From the NCBI GenBank assembly GCA_963377175.1, contig CAUJNA010003002.1, positions 442,001 to 506,000 on the forward strand: DNA of 64,000 bases, written 5' to 3'. The position numbers were made by a program, and so were the translations under genes. Numbering within the stretch: position 1 is the first letter of the stretch; each line of letters opens with the position of its first letter. The notes below the pieces were generated by a model, which was not told the DNA's origin, ran no database searches, and was given only the letters and a program-made list of their open reading frames with translations. Source of the stretch: Effrenium voratum. Lineage: Eukaryota > Sar > Dinophyceae > Suessiales > Symbiodiniaceae. Below are positions 1 through 11,335 of this stretch, one piece after another.

Positions 1-1165
1 GTTGGATTTGCGTTGGGGAATCGAATCATTCCTTGGGTGTTTTTTGTTTTTGTTTTTTGTTTTCTATTGTTTTCAATTGTTCGTTTCAAACAGCGATCGC
101 TGTTTTGCAGGGTTTGGTTGTTTTCTGGAATGAAGGATTCCTGGAAAGCATGGGGAAGCTACTCCTTAGAATGGGGGTTGCAGGTAGGTTTGGAGGGGGC
201 TACGCTGCCTCACGAGGATACGGTTCTTGCGAAATCCATTTAAGGGCCTTCTGCAAAAATCTAAAATTTCAAAAGCTTTAAACCCAATCACTGGTTCTCT
301 CCAAGCAGGGCCATGTTCCCTGAGTGATACTGTGGATGGTTGCGAAATCCATCCAGTGCAGGAGCAGTCCAAATAGGAAATACGCCAAATCCGTTAAAAT
401 CCAATCGCCGCAAGCACCGTCGACCAATAACAACTGTAGAGTAGCATCTATGCTGCCAGGGATTTTTGTCCATCCACAGCGGCACCTGACATTGGGTAAG
501 AGGACACCGATCTTCCAGGTACCCTCCAGGTCATGGCTGCCTTAGTGGGAGTTATTGGGGTGGGGGGGGGTTGTTGTTGTTTGGGGGAGACGGGGTTCAA
601 GAATAAGGGGGGGAGCCCAAATAAGCCCTTCTTAAGCCCTCAATATGGGCGTATTTAGGGCTTATTTGGGCTCCCTCCACCCCCTGCCCCATGACTTGAG
701 GCGGAAAGCTGGGGTTTGGAACGGATACCAGACGAGACGAAGCGAGTTGGGCCTCTTTGTGGTTTGATGTTCAAAGGTATCCATCATGCCCAGTGCCAAG
801 CAGTTGAATCCTTGAGAGGATTCAAGGGAAACATGCCTTCTGAGCTGAAAAAAAAGCCCCGGAACTTTCGAAGGGAACCGAATCTCCGGAACCCTTCCTG
901 AAAGATGTCCCAACCACCGGAAGAAGCCGATTTCTATCGACCCCATAGCCCTCTCAGCTGTTGGGGAAAATCCTTTCACAGGTCTGGGCTATGCTCAAAA
1001 AGGTACTTGGACAAAATCATGGGACAAAATCAATCCAGCAGAATATGGACCGCATACTTTAGTCCTTGGTTCCATTCACAATTGGGCAACCCATTTGGGG
1101 GTTACCCTATTTTTGACAACCACAGCCCCAGTCATCGTGCAGCACTTTTGCGGTCTTTGCCCTAG
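1..1165. other. Non-coding stretch upstream of the DUF445 exons
   Basis: No convincing exon was found. It holds one diverged hairpin of family A (330-479), a G-rich run near 560-580, and a short inverted pair built on 'aagccctt' near 620-670. Open frames here have no coding look and overlap on both strands. Confidence 0.4.
330..479. mobile_element. MITE family A, copy A1 (diverged)
   Basis: The left end reads ATACTGTGGATGG and the right end reads TTTTGTCCATCCACAG, the terminal inverted repeat of family A. The interior differs from the other copies. No exon was seen at either end, so it is taken as an old insertion. Confidence 0.6.
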
Positions 1166-1237
1166 GTGCTTAGAGAGACTCTTGGGTCCTCAGCCACATG
1201 GTTCGCAGAGTGGACCATTGGCCAGCAGGGCTACAAG
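1166..1237 (+). CDS. Candidate exon 1 of a DUF445-family gene
   Basis: A 72-nt phase-0 exon, preceded by ccctag and followed by a GC donor (AAG|gcgcgg). It reads VLRETLGSSATWFAEWTIGQ and four more residues, ending in YK. The AG|G pattern on both sides and the phase match the three exons downstream, which is why they are placed in one gene. If the donor is not used, the frame stays open to a TGA at 1280-1282. The amphipathic, Trp-containing helix suits the region before the C-terminal DUF445 signature, but the assignment rests on position and phase, not on similarity. Confidence 0.45.
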
Positions 1238-1614
1238 GCGCGGACGTTTGTTCGACGTCTGTTCGACGAATGGCGTCGTTGATTTTTCATGGGGACCTAT
1301 GATGGTCAAGAATGATGGTCTTTTGGTTCCCTTTTAGCACCTCTCCGAAAGGGAGAAGAAAGGTACGCCCATTTTTGGGCTGGTTCTCTTTTTTTGTTGG
1401 AGCGGAAACCAGAGATATGCATTTTGCGGGCTGGGGGGTCTAAAAAAGACTCGCCCGAACTGGGGGGAAGCCTTTGGCTGGGGTGAAACGCTTAGACTGG
1501 TACCTGCGCGGTCATGTGCTTGGACCCTCATGTAATATTCGGATTCGGCACAAGAACGAGCGAGCCGGGCCAGGTCCTAAAATGGGCCAATCGGGTTTTC
1601 TTTGCGCTTCCCCT

Positions 1615-1762
1615 TTAAAATGAGGGTGTCTTTTTTGGCGGCACCCACAAAAGGGTGGCTTTCCTTTTTTTCCCCATTAAACCTTTTGATTTTCCCATTA
1701 AAACCACCAAACAAAAGATACCCCCAAGAAAAGTCAAGAAAAGACACACACACACACACAAA
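1615..1762. mobile_element. Degenerate family K-like hairpin ending in an AC repeat
   Basis: The left arm (gggtgtcttttttggcg) and the right arm (aaaagacacacac) are complementary, as in family K. The right arm has slipped into a short (AC)n tract at 1744-1760. It lies in the intron between the first two DUF445 exons. Confidence 0.4.
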
Positions 1763-2576
1763 TAGCAACAAAAAAAGTATTTAGCAAGCGGGTGACAAAA
1801 AGACGCAAAGTTATTTTTGCCAGCAGGCATACCAAGGGATGGAGGTGCCGATGTATTGGTTCCTATGCGGGAAGGTGTATTTCATTGAACCTCGGCACCT
1901 GTGTTGTGTGGGTTTTGAGGGAAACCCAACGGAAAAGCCATCATTCTGGATCAGGGCTGAACCAAGACCTTGTTTGCGACATAGGGGGGCTGTAAAGATT
2001 TTCCGCCATTCTTGCGGCCGAGTTGGCCGTGGCCACAATTCATTTTGGTGTCCGGTGAAGAACACCTTTTCTCGCCCGTTTCGAACCGGACTCGTCTTTC
2101 CAGACAGGGTGTCCGAGCCATTTCCCTTTAAAGGGACCCTCCAAAAGTGGCGATCGCAGGACATGTATCAACTTTTGATTTGGCGAAATCCAGTGACCCC
2201 TGACAGGCTCTAACTCTTTCAACCTCCACACACACATGATACCCATGGCTAGCCAGCTAGTTAGCTAGCCACTCAGGCATATGGATTGAGTGAAAGATCC
2301 GGGCAGCCGCGAAAAGGCATTCCTTTCAAAACCATCAACCCAAAAGTACCAACTGAAAAGATGCTTTCTCTTGGAACCGCCCACAAAAAATTAAACAGTC
2401 ACCTCAAGAACCGCTTTGCAGACGTTCCCAGGTAAAAAGGCTTTCCCTGGGCACCGCCCACAAAAAAAGGCCTGCCTCCGCAAAAAAAAGCTTTGCGGAC
2501 GACGCCTTCCTTCGCTTTTCCGGCATGCCACGCCATGAAACCGCTTCTCCGCTCGAGCGCGGGGCTCGGCGGCGAG

Positions 2577-2642
2577 GACATGGAGGAGGACCTGAAGTCC
2601 TCGCTGTTGGACGGGCTGCACCACGCCCACCAGCTCCACAAG
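2577..2642 (+). CDS. Candidate exon 2 of a DUF445-family gene
   Basis: A 66-nt phase-0 exon with acceptor ggcgag|GAC and GC donor AAG|gcgcca. It encodes an acidic then histidine-rich helix starting DMEEDLKSSLLDGLHHAHQL. Third codon positions are mostly C or G. The minus strand is also open here, but the AG|G borders exist only on the + strand. Confidence 0.45.
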
Positions 2643-3548
2643 GCGCCACTGCGTTTCGCCCGGGCCTTTCGCACGCGTGTTTTGTTTTTCCACCCGGGCG
2701 GGGCAAAACAAGCATGCCGGGGGAGCAAGAAAAAGGGAAAATGCGGAAAAAGGAGATCGTCGAAGTAGGTGCTTAAAAAACTGGGGAAAAGTGTGGCTCA
2801 GGAGAATTCGGGCCATTTTGATGGGTTTGAGGCTGTTGCGGACCATTTTGGAGGGGTCCGATTCCGAAGGAGCTTTAGACATCTACAGCTCTATATACAG
2901 CCAACCTGCAGTGGGTACTCCGGGTATATGCCCGCTACCCATGCAGGCCAGAAAGTGGACAGGGGGGGTTGCCGAAGAGGAACTCTCGTTTCCGGCTCCT
3001 CAGAGCCAACATCCTGGTCAGAGTATTCTGCACAACCCTCCCACAGGTGTGAGGTGCCTTCTGTTTGTGACGAAGGGTAAGACATGATGGCAATCCATGT
3101 GTTTTTCATCTTTCGCGAGACGCGTCAACCAAAAGGCAAGTGTGAGACACAAGCATGGTGCGGTAATCAAACATCATGAGCACACATGGGCGTGGCTCAA
3201 AAAATGGGGGCCCAAAATGGAACCCTGGTAAATGGTAAAATAGACTCAAACCGGTCTGGCACATGTCTAAGCACATTTCAAGTGTTTCCTTCATTTCCCT
3301 GTGAAGAAGGGAACCCTACATGGCGATCGCTTGAATGGATCACTCTCCAGGCTTTACGCCTTCCCAAACTATTTGAAGCACACATGTTAAACACCATTTC
3401 ACTCCATGGTTCCCAGCCATCCCCTTAGACTTTTAGCTCTGTGGTTGGTTTAGTACGGTTGGGTTTCCGCAAGATATTCACATTGAGGGGATCTGAAAGC
3501 GGACAGCCCAGTTCCAGCGTCCGCATGTTTCATTTGCTTCGTGCGCAG

Positions 3549-3659
3549 GTCTCATCTCAGTATATCTCCCAAGTCACGGATATCGAGAACCGGAACCGGG
3601 AGTGCCTACAGCGCATGCCCCCCAACGAGTTTGAGAACCTGCTGCACCCCGTCTTCCAG
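3549..3659 (+). CDS. DUF445-family protein, penultimate exon
   Basis: A 111-nt phase-0 exon with acceptor gcgcag|GTC. It carries the diagnostic stretch MPPNEFENLLHPVFQ, which in DUF445 proteins directly precedes the C-terminal membrane segment. DUF445 (PF04286) is a membrane-protein family of unknown function found in bacteria and algae. The exon ends after CAG and the next base pair is GA, so the intron is either GA-AG or, shifted within the shared AGGA, GT-GA. The codons for E-D-E-W continue exactly in the exon at 4267. Confidence 0.75.
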
Positions 3660-4266
3660 GAGTGGATCTCAAGATCTGAGCCGGCACGGGACCGGCGACC
3701 GGTTTGGGACAGCGACCTTTTGGAGTGTACTTTGGTTAGAAATAGATGGGGTTTCACTGGTTTGGATGGGTTTTATGCCATCCATGTCCCAGGGACCCCC
3801 ATCTATGTTCCCAAAGGCTGTCCCTGAACCATGGAACTGGGGGAGGGAGGTTCGACCCCCGGAGATCTTCATCATGGTTCCATTTACTAGATAAATGAAA
3901 TTGGGGCACTGGGGCAACGGACAACCAAAAGGAAAACCACAAGTCTTAAGGAACATGTCAAGTGGGTGTCGCTTTTTTGGGGAACCCCCCAACACGGATA
4001 TTTGTTTTTCTTTTGGTTTCCTTTAAGAATACATGGGGGGGGTACCAGCCCAAAACAAGACGAGCCAGCCCTGGGTCTTTTCAATTTCCAGGCCCCCACT
4101 TAAAGGGACAGGTTACGTCAGGTAAGTGGTTAGCAACCATGGCTATAACCCTTACCATGCTTACCATGGTTCTAAGTCTCCGTTCAGTGGGTTATATAGA
4201 CATGGTCACTAACCACTTACCTGACGTACCGAATCGATCGCCCCTTTAAGCACTCTCTGCTGCGAG
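3660..4266 (+). other. Intron between the two DUF445 signature exons (GA-AG)
   Basis: A 607-bp intron whose borders are fixed by the protein: FQ in the left exon and EDEW in the right. Both borders carry the same four bases, AGGA, so the junction can slide. The only reading with an AG acceptor has a GA donor. Inside are a family K-like hairpin (about 3965-4070) and family I copy I1 (4099-4250), whose right end is 16 bp from the acceptor. Confidence 0.65.
4099..4250. mobile_element. MITE family I, copy I1
   Basis: A 152-bp hairpin. Outer arms are CTTAAAGGGAC and CCCCTTTAAG. Inner arms are TACGTCAGGTAAGTGGTTAG and CTAACCACTTACCTGACGTA, a long near-perfect stem. Between the stems are CCATGG-containing spacers. 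Copies I2 and I3 share this layout. Confidence 0.85.
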
Positions 4267-4347
4267 GAAGATGAGTGGATTCTGATCTTGCTCGGCGGGG
4301 TGCTGGGAGCCATCGTCGGACTGGCGCAAGTCTACTTTTTGAGTTAG
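4267..4347 (+). CDS. DUF445-family protein, C-terminal exon with stop
   Basis: Reads EDEWILILLGGVLGAIVGLA then QVYFLS and a TAG stop at 4345-4347. The acidic EDE followed by a Gly-rich membrane helix ending in G-x-x-Q is the C terminus typical of DUF445 proteins, so the stop is at the expected place. The protein should be anchored in a membrane by this last helix. The N-terminal part of the gene is not identified in the window. Confidence 0.75.
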   Translation, partial: EDEWILILLGGVLGAIVGLAQVYFLS

Positions 4348-4434
4348 CCTTCGACGCGAGACATTTCGCCATCCTTGCCTGGGCGCTCCTTCTTCGAACA
4401 AAAAACATCGAGTGGACTACAACTAGGCTGAGCC

Positions 4435-4552
4435 ACTAGGTCCCCCAGTGGTGCCAACTTTTACCGTTTCTTTTTTTGGGGAGAGTTCCCCTACTAAAGT
4501 AGACTACAGAAAAAAGGGCACCCTGTTTCTAACCTCTCTACTGGAGGACCTC
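4435..4552. mobile_element. MITE family D, copy D1
   Basis: The left end CTAGGTCCCCCAGTGG and right end CTACTGGAGGACCT form the family D inverted repeat. The body has the family's internal block (a run of T, GGGGAGAGTTCCCCTACTAAA, then CTACAGAAAA). The right arm supplies an acceptor, CTGGAG|GAC, exactly where a 72-codon open frame begins. Confidence 0.8.
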
Positions 4553-4765
4553 GACAAACAAGAGACAGAAGTTGAACATATTATGTCCGGTGAATATATG
4601 TTTCAGCGCAAGTTGCGGGGATGGCCATCTAGCGGCGAACGGATCGGTCGCCTTAGAGGGCCCGGATCGACCCAATCCCACCTGACTGCCAAAGGCAGGC
4701 AGTTTTTTGATCGTGTAGGGACTCGAAGTGCGAGGATCTGGCCATTCGAGCGTGAAAATGTTTGA
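4547..4765 (+). CDS. Candidate terminal exon starting in the arm of element D1
   Basis: From the acceptor CTGGAG|GAC in the right arm of D1 a phase-0 frame runs 72 codons to TGA. It begins DLDKQETEVEHIMSG and is rich in charged residues, with several Arg-Gly pairs. No family was recognised. Its first residues (DL) are encoded by the transposon arm, as in the exons after D4 and D7. The partner upstream exon is not fixed; an open frame at 4349-4434 (AFDARHFAILAWALLLRTKN) is one option. Confidence 0.45.
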   Translation, partial: DLDKQETEVEHIMSGEYMFQRKLRGWPSSGERIGRLRGPGSTQSHLTAKGRQFFDRVGTRSARIWPFERENV

Positions 4766-4789
4766 TGCTCCTATCCCCGAAGTGCAAAA

Positions 4790-4806
4790 AACACACACAC
4801 ACACAC
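4790..4806. repeat. (AC)n microsatellite
   Basis: A run of about eight AC units just 3' of the terminal exon. Confidence 0.95.
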
Positions 4807-5574
4807 GTGCTAAGCGAGCGCGACAATTGGTTGACCACCAAAAAAACATGTAGAATGCAGTCTACCATCAATGCAACGATATGGCGTTGCCCGGATCTGC
4901 TTTTCAAGCATTTGCACTGCAGAGGCTTTTGTCCGGCCTCTTTGCAGGGTTGAGTCCAGCGTCAGGACAACCCAGACCAACCGACCAACCACCAACTACC
5001 GAAATTGCTTCTTAGCAGCTCACGTTCGCCATTCCAACCAGATTTTAAGAAAAGTGTAAAAAGCCCCGCCTTGATGCTATGCGACTGATTTTGGGGCCCA
5101 ACCGATCCCTGACTTTAATCATGGTAATATCATGGGGCCAGCCTGCCGGGTTTCAACTGTCAGTTGATCAATCTGGTTGATTTCCCGTGCCAATGAACTA
5201 GGCTGTTCAAAGGCACTCCATCCGGGGGCCCCTGTTGTTGTGGTTTTCCACTAGAAATCGTGGATCGGGGATTGGCCAACATGCCGCCGCACTGAACAGC
5301 CCAGAAAAAAAAACCGGTGGACTCAGGTTAGTGTACCACCCACCCGCCCATGTCCAAAATGCACTTTGCTCAAAACACGCGTTTGGCGCGAGGCTTCCTG
5401 AAAGAAAAACACAACCTCGCAACTGTTGTCCCTGCCATCAGAATTCGGATGATTCGCCCCCCACCCCCCACCCCCCACCCTCACCCTCCCCCACCATCCA
5501 CCCCACCCCCTCCATTGGCTTAGGTGAGGTGACCCCCACCACCACCCCACCACCCCAGCCACCGCTGAGGTGAG

Positions 5575-5731
5575 GTGCTCAAGGCCTCCTTGGCGGACAT
5601 GGACTGGTGGCACTTCTCCGTGGCCGTGGCCCGTGCCGGCGCCACCGTGGCCTCCTGGTACGCCTCGGGCGCCGCGCCCCTCGGAACGCCTCGGCCACGA
5701 ACGGCAACGGACGTTTCCGGGTGGTGGGAAG
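5575..5731 (+). CDS. Candidate exon, hydrophobic and alanine-rich
   Basis: Acceptor ggtgag|GTG, phase 0, reading VLKASLADMDWWHFSVAVAR and on through AGATVASWYASGAAPL. Third positions are almost all C or G, unlike the flanking DNA. A GA donor (GGGAAG|gaacc) is the likeliest end, so the 3' border is uncertain. No family was recognised; the WW pair and Ala/Val-rich helix could be membrane-associated. Confidence 0.5.
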
Positions 5732-5779
5732 GAACCGGGTTTCGGTTTTCCGGTGGCTTCCGGGATTTGAGATAATTAC

Positions 5780-5931
5780 TCAAAGGGGGCGATCGATTCG
5801 GTACGTCAGGCAAGTTTTTTTCAGTAACCATGGTGAGATATCCCACTGATTGGAGACTTATAAACCATGGCCTTTGTGGGTAATTAACCATGGTTACTAA
5901 CCACTTGCCTGACGTACCCTGCCCCTTTAAG
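5780..5931. mobile_element. MITE family I, copy I2
   Basis: Same plan as I1: left CAAAGGGGGCGATCGATTCG followed by GTACGTCAGG, and right CCTGACGTACC followed by TGCCCCTTTAAG. I1 has the GATCGATTCG block at its right end while I2 has it at its left, so the two copies are in opposite orientation. Confidence 0.85.
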
Positions 5932-6375
5932 TAAAGAACGGCCGAGTTTCCGGGTTTTGCGAAACCGGTTTTGGGGATTTCCTTGAAGGAAGCCACAGGA
6001 AAAGGGGGAGGTGGGAGGAACTGGAAGCAGGCCCCTGGTTAAACGGGCGCGTCTTTTTCTCAGCAAACCCTTTGGGTACCTTCAAGAAACCGGGGAACTG
6101 GGCGGGCGCGTCTCTCGGTTTTTCAGCAGGTCCCAGTCCGTTCCTTGTGGTTGCGATAGGGAATGACACCGGCCGAAAGGATAGCAGTGAACCTGGAGGC
6201 TGGGGATTTCCGAAAGGAAACCAAAAGATGGATGGGTTGCAGGGATCAGTCCAACTCATTCCCTGAGAACCAACCAGGGTGTGGTCGGTTTGGTTGAAGA
6301 ATAGGTTTGGCGATTCCTGGTTTACCCAGGGAATTCCATCTGTTTTTCCAAAAAGGACGCTGAATTGCCCAAATT

Positions 6376-6497
6376 TGCTGGTGCTTGGCAGGGAATGAGT
6401 TGGAATGATGCCTACAATGAAACCATCCCACTGGTGGTTTCCTTTAAAGGACCCCCTTCTGCTTCCTTCCCACCTTCCCTACCGATTTCGCACCAGC
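6376..6497. mobile_element. MITE family L, copy L2
   Basis: Outer arms TTTGCTGGTGC and GCACCAGC, with the family's interior GGGAATGAG block and a TTTCCTTTAAAGGA core. No exon was found beside it. Confidence 0.65.
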
Positions 6498-7847
6498 ATT
6501 TCCCAAAAGCCAATAGAAGGGAAGCCAATAGAAGCACACTGTGAGATGGCGCTCATGGGCCTATGGGCGTGATTTGGTACCCGTTCTTTGTGGGTTTAAA
6601 GGGACACCAAAAGGAGAACCGAACTCCATTTTGTCATGCGGGCTGCGAGGAAGGGAGGGGAGGGCCAAATAAGCCCTTATCAAGCCTTATTTAGGGCTTG
6701 TTTGGGCTCCCTCCCGCTCCCCTCCCTCCCCCCCAGCCCCCATGATTTCGGGGGGTCCGATTCTGAAAGAAAGACATACGCAAGTGGAGAACTATATATA
6801 AGAGGAAAGCCGACACCTCTTCTGCGGTCAGTTTCAATCGCGCCTTTTGGGTTTTCCTTTTCTATCCGGAGACGAAGCAAAATGCAATCGCCCGGTCGAA
6901 GGGGATTAAGGGATAAAAGGGATTAAGGGGAGACAGACTTTGACTGGGGTCTCCTCAGATACATCATATGGTAAGGTGACTATACAACATGATTTGAACT
7001 TTGGGCCAAGCAATCCCGTGACGTGGGGGCTCTCAAGATACATCCAAGACTGAAAGTTTACCCCCCTCCCTTGTTTCCGGGTTTTTCTCTGCAGATTGAA
7101 GAAAGCCAAAAGGTTTGATATGGACGGACTCCTGAAAGAAAGTCTGAGCCTCATGCCCCTCATGGCTGCTTGTGTCATGGGTTAGCTCATTTTACTCCCC
7201 AATAAGTCTGTGACAAGTGCCGATGTTTGTGAACTTCTACCACCTGCCGTACCTGCTAAAAGGGGGTATTTCGAAAGTGGTTCAGGGACCCTTGTTAACT
7301 TTCTTTAAAGGAAAAACCAACGGAAAACTGAACTCCATTTGTGGGACAATTTAAATTCCTACCCATCTTCCATTTGATGGCTCGAGTTTCCTTTCTCGAC
7401 ACTTGGGCCTGATAGAGGTTCTCCTTTCCCTTTGAACTAACCTGAAAAGGGTACCCTCAAAAGAATAAACACACACACACACGGCCGGCCCGATGTTTAC
7501 CTGCAATGCTGCGATTTTTGCGCGTCCGACTGGTGTTTTGTTTTCTCTTCCTACTTGAGTCTTCCCACTTATTTTAGTTTTGCCTCCATTTTGGGTGTTG
7601 TTTTTCTGAGGTGCCTCGTTTGGAGTGGGTTTTAAAGGGATACCAACAGGAAACTATCACCATGTTTGGGGGGACACACCCGTTTGGCAGCTCCCCACTG
7701 ACTGGTGGTTTGGATTGCATTAAACAACTCAGTTCTTCAAAGCGAATCGACCTTTTGGTGTTCCTTTCGTTTTTCACCATGGTTAGCCCCAAGCGGTGAT
7801 CTCACCCATTAATAATTGTTTGGGTCCAAACAGGGGCAAGTGAGATA

Positions 7848-7982
7848 CTGTGGATGAACGAAATCCATTTCGCGCACCAGTTCAGAAATCCTGGAATGAT
7901 TTGATTCCCCAACGTAAATACCAACAGACCTTGTGGTTTTGGTTTCAAATTGGTGCCTCACGCGGATCTCGTCCATCCACAG
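7848..7982. mobile_element. MITE family A, copy A2
   Basis: A complete copy: CTGTGGATGAACGAAATCC at the left and CTCGTCCATCCACAG at the right, with TA immediately outside both ends. Confidence 0.85.
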
Positions 7983-8086
7983 TAGGGGAACCCTCCAAAC
8001 TGGTGAAGTTCTCTTTGTTCCCTTTGATTCCACACAAAAAGGGGGACCCTTAAAGAAAGACACACCCGCATCCGCATACCTGTTTA

Positions 8087-8160
8087 GTTGTTTTGGTAGC
8101 AACATGTTGATGTCCCAACCTTGGGGGAAATCCATCTACTTCCCCCCAAAAGGACACCTA
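8087..8160. mobile_element. MITE family B, copy B4 (right half)
   Basis: Has the interior GGAAATCCATCTACTTCC and the right terminal repeat AAAAGGACACCTA, but no matching left arm. The family acceptor AAAAG|GACACC is intact, followed by 25 open codons starting DTYARAFCRISSSHQ. Confidence 0.6.
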
Positions 8161-8337
8161 TGCCAGGGCCTTTTGCAGGATTTCCTCTTCCCACCAATTT
8201 GGGTGGGGATTCATGCCCACCAGCTCTTGAGAAAGGCACCCCCGCCTTTTCGCCTTTTCGCCGGTCCCGGTTTGGAGTCTTCTTCGAAGGCTCGGTTTCG
8301 GTTTCCACCGACGGCTCGGTTTCGAGCGAGAGCTGAG

Positions 8338-8428
8338 GCTTTTGGTGCTGCAGCTGGCGCTGGCGGTGCCCAACGCAGTAGATTTGGTCCAGGGGCTCAA
8401 AGCAGTCCACGACCAGTGCCGATTCTGA
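8338..8428 (+). CDS. Candidate C-terminal exon, leucine-rich helix
   Basis: After the acceptor gctgag|G the frame reads LLVLQLALAVPNAVDLVQGL, then KAVHDQCRF and TGA. Codon use is strongly biased to C/G in third position. The pattern (L-x-L-x-x-L, PNAVD) recalls the end of PEX11-type peroxisomal membrane proteins, but this is only an impression. Other frames over the same bases give low-complexity Gly/Ala sequence. Confidence 0.45.
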
Positions 8429-10588
8429 CCAAAAGGGCTGCTCCTTTTGGAGAAGCAGCAAAAAAACTTCGTGGCTGTTGGTATGTTTTTTTCTTTAATC
8501 GCTAGGTGGCATGTTTTTAGGTTCAGCTTTTTGGGTTCTGTTCAAGTTTAGGGGGGTCTACAGCCATCTACAGCCTCACAGCCACCCTGCAGTCGGTACT
8601 CCGGGTATATCCATCTGTTTTATATTTGCCATGATACGCACCATTCAAAAGGCAAGTGTGAGAAACAAACATGCTAAACAAAGCTGACGAGAGCACACAT
8701 TGGAAGGGCTTCCGGGCTTCCTATATTTCCCTACAGGGAGCCTCCAAAAGTGGCGATCGTTTCAATGGACACCGCCAGTACATTGATCAACTTTTCAAGG
8801 GAAACTGCGGGTCAACAAAGCGCCTGCCGGAGAAAAGGCAGTGATGAGCCAGGCAGCCTTGGGGGCGGTCTCATTGGTATGTCTCAAAGGGAGGAAAAGC
8901 TGCTTCGGCGTTGTTTTTTGGGTTTCCCTAACCCAGTCCAAAAGGTTAGTCGAAAAGTGGAACCCAGCATAAGCATGTTGCCATTTGGACTATAGCGTTT
9001 GAGCACAGACCTGCTTGATTGCCAGCCAGCGGCGGGGAGGAACTTGGCTTCTTTTGCGGGCTTTCGAAGCGGTCCCAACAGTTTGGCGCTTCAGGCCTCA
9101 TTTGGGCAGTGTCAAAATATGTTGGACACCCCACAAAATGAGGGGGGGGGCTACACACGCTTCCACTTAGGCTTGTTTGTAGTTTGCCTTGTCTGCACAT
9201 AAAGTTACACATATTTCTGACGTGCATCCTCAAAATCAGGTTGGAACAAGTTGTTGTTTTGCTTTTTGGTTCTGTTTATTTCTAGTAGGCTGCAAAGAAG
9301 CGTTTCTTGCTACCATACCAAGGATTGGAAAGGTCTTTACTCGGCTTTGGGTCCACTTGAGTACCAGGTTTTGATCATGATTGTGAAGCACGAGTACCTA
9401 TGACAAACATTGACAAACCATCCCCTCTTTGGGACAGCCCTGTGTTGTTTTTGGCGCGTGCTTGCTTATGGGCGAAGCAAGGAGTGTTCTTGGTACCGCC
9501 CAGAAAGACTCGAGCAGACTTGGAGGTTTGAGCCAGCGGCGCACCGTTTCGATTTCCAGGTGTTTTTGTTCTGTCCTCATGGGCGTGATGTAAAAAGCAT
9601 AGATAGATGGACTGTATGCTGAGATACATGTGTGTATGTACATATATAGACATGTCATAAGCTGGTTGCCAACGCTTGTGGGTTGCATTCGTGGGGGTCG
9701 TCGAGTCGGCCAGGAGCCTGCTGGGCTTTTGGCTGCCAGTTTCGATAGCGCCGCAAGCGGACGAGATTCTTCAGAAGGCGCGGATTTGGTGTGAAGCTGG
9801 GTCAATGTTTGGGACCATCTTATCAATATATATATATATATATATATGGGTGTGCCATCTGTTAGGGCCCCCCTCCCCAAAATGGATTTGGTTTTCCTTT
9901 TGATTTGATTTTGTTACCTACGATGTGTTGGTGATGCTAGGGATGTTGGTTGGACATGCGGGGGATGTTGAACACGATGCTGGGGATGTTGACGTGGCTA
10001 GTGTACAATTTCACGAGAAAATGATGTAAAATACAACATTTTACTGGCCCGAAAATAAAAACAACAAAAACAAAATAAAACAAACTGAGAAAAACAATCC
10101 CAACATAAATTCACACCCTTTATAACCAGGCAAAGTTACCCTCAAAGAAAGACACACCCATATCTTTGCCCCTGGCTTGTACACAAGCAGGGACTGGATG
10201 GATGATTCTGGGATTTGAAACGCAAGGGAGCACCGCGTGTTCTTTGCCCTCAACGAAAAATGAGGACGCTGGAAAAGAAACACATCCTAGGTTTGGGCTT
10301 GACCAAGGAATTTATGGAATTCCGGGAGGGGGCTTCCAAGGGGGGGGGGTCCCTAAGGCTCCTTGAGGAACCCCCAAAAAATCCTAAGGAACCTCAAGGA
10401 ATCCGAAAGCCAAGCCCCTTGTACCTACCCCTTAGGGATTCCAGAAGGAATGGTAAGAAGATGCCTAGTCGCCGGAGGGAATCTGCCCAACCTAAGGCCA
10501 AGACCTGTAGGGCCCGACCTTGGTTTGAAAGCCACAAGCTGTCCAACGCGTTTTCTTGGCGGTTCCCAGCCCTCTCCTTAGCTTTCAG
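8429..10588. other. 2.2-kb stretch with one weak coding island
   Basis: Mostly unrecognised spacer. At 9690-9790 two + frames are open with GC-rich codons (one reads ARSLLGFWLPVSIAPQADEI), so an exon may lie here, but the frame cannot be chosen. A (TA)n tract follows at 9827-9847. Confidence 0.35.
9827..9847. repeat. (TA)n microsatellite
   Basis: Perfect alternating TA run. Confidence 0.95.
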
Positions 10589-10681
10589 CAGTCCCTGAAA
10601 CAAGCGCGAAACATCACCGCTCGTGGATTTTCCAAGAAGCTCTTGTCCATGTGCGTCTTGGAGAAGCTCATGCTGGAGAAG
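10589..10681 (+). CDS. Candidate internal exon, basic helix
   Basis: Acceptor agctttcag|CAG with a pyrimidine tract, and GT donor GAGAAG|gtgaac; 93 nt, phase 0 at both ends. It begins QSLKQARNITARGFSKKLLS and ends in VLEKLMLEK. If not spliced at this donor the frame continues to TGA at 10757-10759. The antisense 247-codon open frame over this region shows no bias and is taken as a shadow. Confidence 0.55.
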
Positions 10682-11335
10682 GTGAACCCGGAATGGCCTC
10701 CTTGTCCTGCCGCCAAGACTTTGTGGCACATGCGTAACATGCGCATCCTGCGTGACTGAAGCCATGATCGCCGGCTGCCAACAGATTCGAGCCAATTTGG
10801 CCATTGAACATGCGTCCTTGTCCATGCAAGTCGTATCTTTCTTGGAGGCAATGTATGGGGGGGCATTGAATGTTAAGCAGAAGGACACCCACGTACTTGG
10901 ATTTCCGAGGTGACCGTCCTTCCCGGAGGGGTTGGTTTGAAACCTCTCATTTGCGGGGACACCATTTTGAGACCTGTCACTCTGGAGGTGAGCTGGCTTT
11001 GTTCGAGAGACGACCGATGAGTTGGTGACCTGTATTAAAGCATTGCTTCCACGCACGTTGAGATAAAGGACCTCCCAGATGAAGTTGCCGTTTGGATAGC
11101 AATTCCATACACCTCTGTGGGTTTTGAACCAGACCACGTGTACGATCTCTCACCATTTCGGCCCTCAGAAGGGGATGCCAAGTTCTGCCGAAAGCTACAA
11201 CCAGGTTCAAAAGTGCCCCTTGCCCCTGAAAAAACAGTCAACCTCTGATTTTTGTCCCTTCCCTTTTTGTTGTCCAGCGTGCTTCCCCCTGACCACAGGT
11301 CTAGGACCAGACATATTGTGGATTCCTGTGGATGG

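Larger units (their letters stand above)
5932..8337. other. 2.4-kb stretch without a convincing gene
   Basis: Contains hairpin L2 (6376-6497), a pair of complementary CCCTCC/GGGAGGG-type arms at 6650-6745, an (AC)n tract (7467-7482), hairpin A2 (7848-7982) and a half-copy of family B (8087-8160). Open frames on both strands are short and show no codon bias. Confidence 0.4.

Noticed and set aside
10394..11137. 247-codon minus-strand open frame
   Set aside because: It is antisense to a + exon with splice borders, has no codon bias and crosses spacer DNA.
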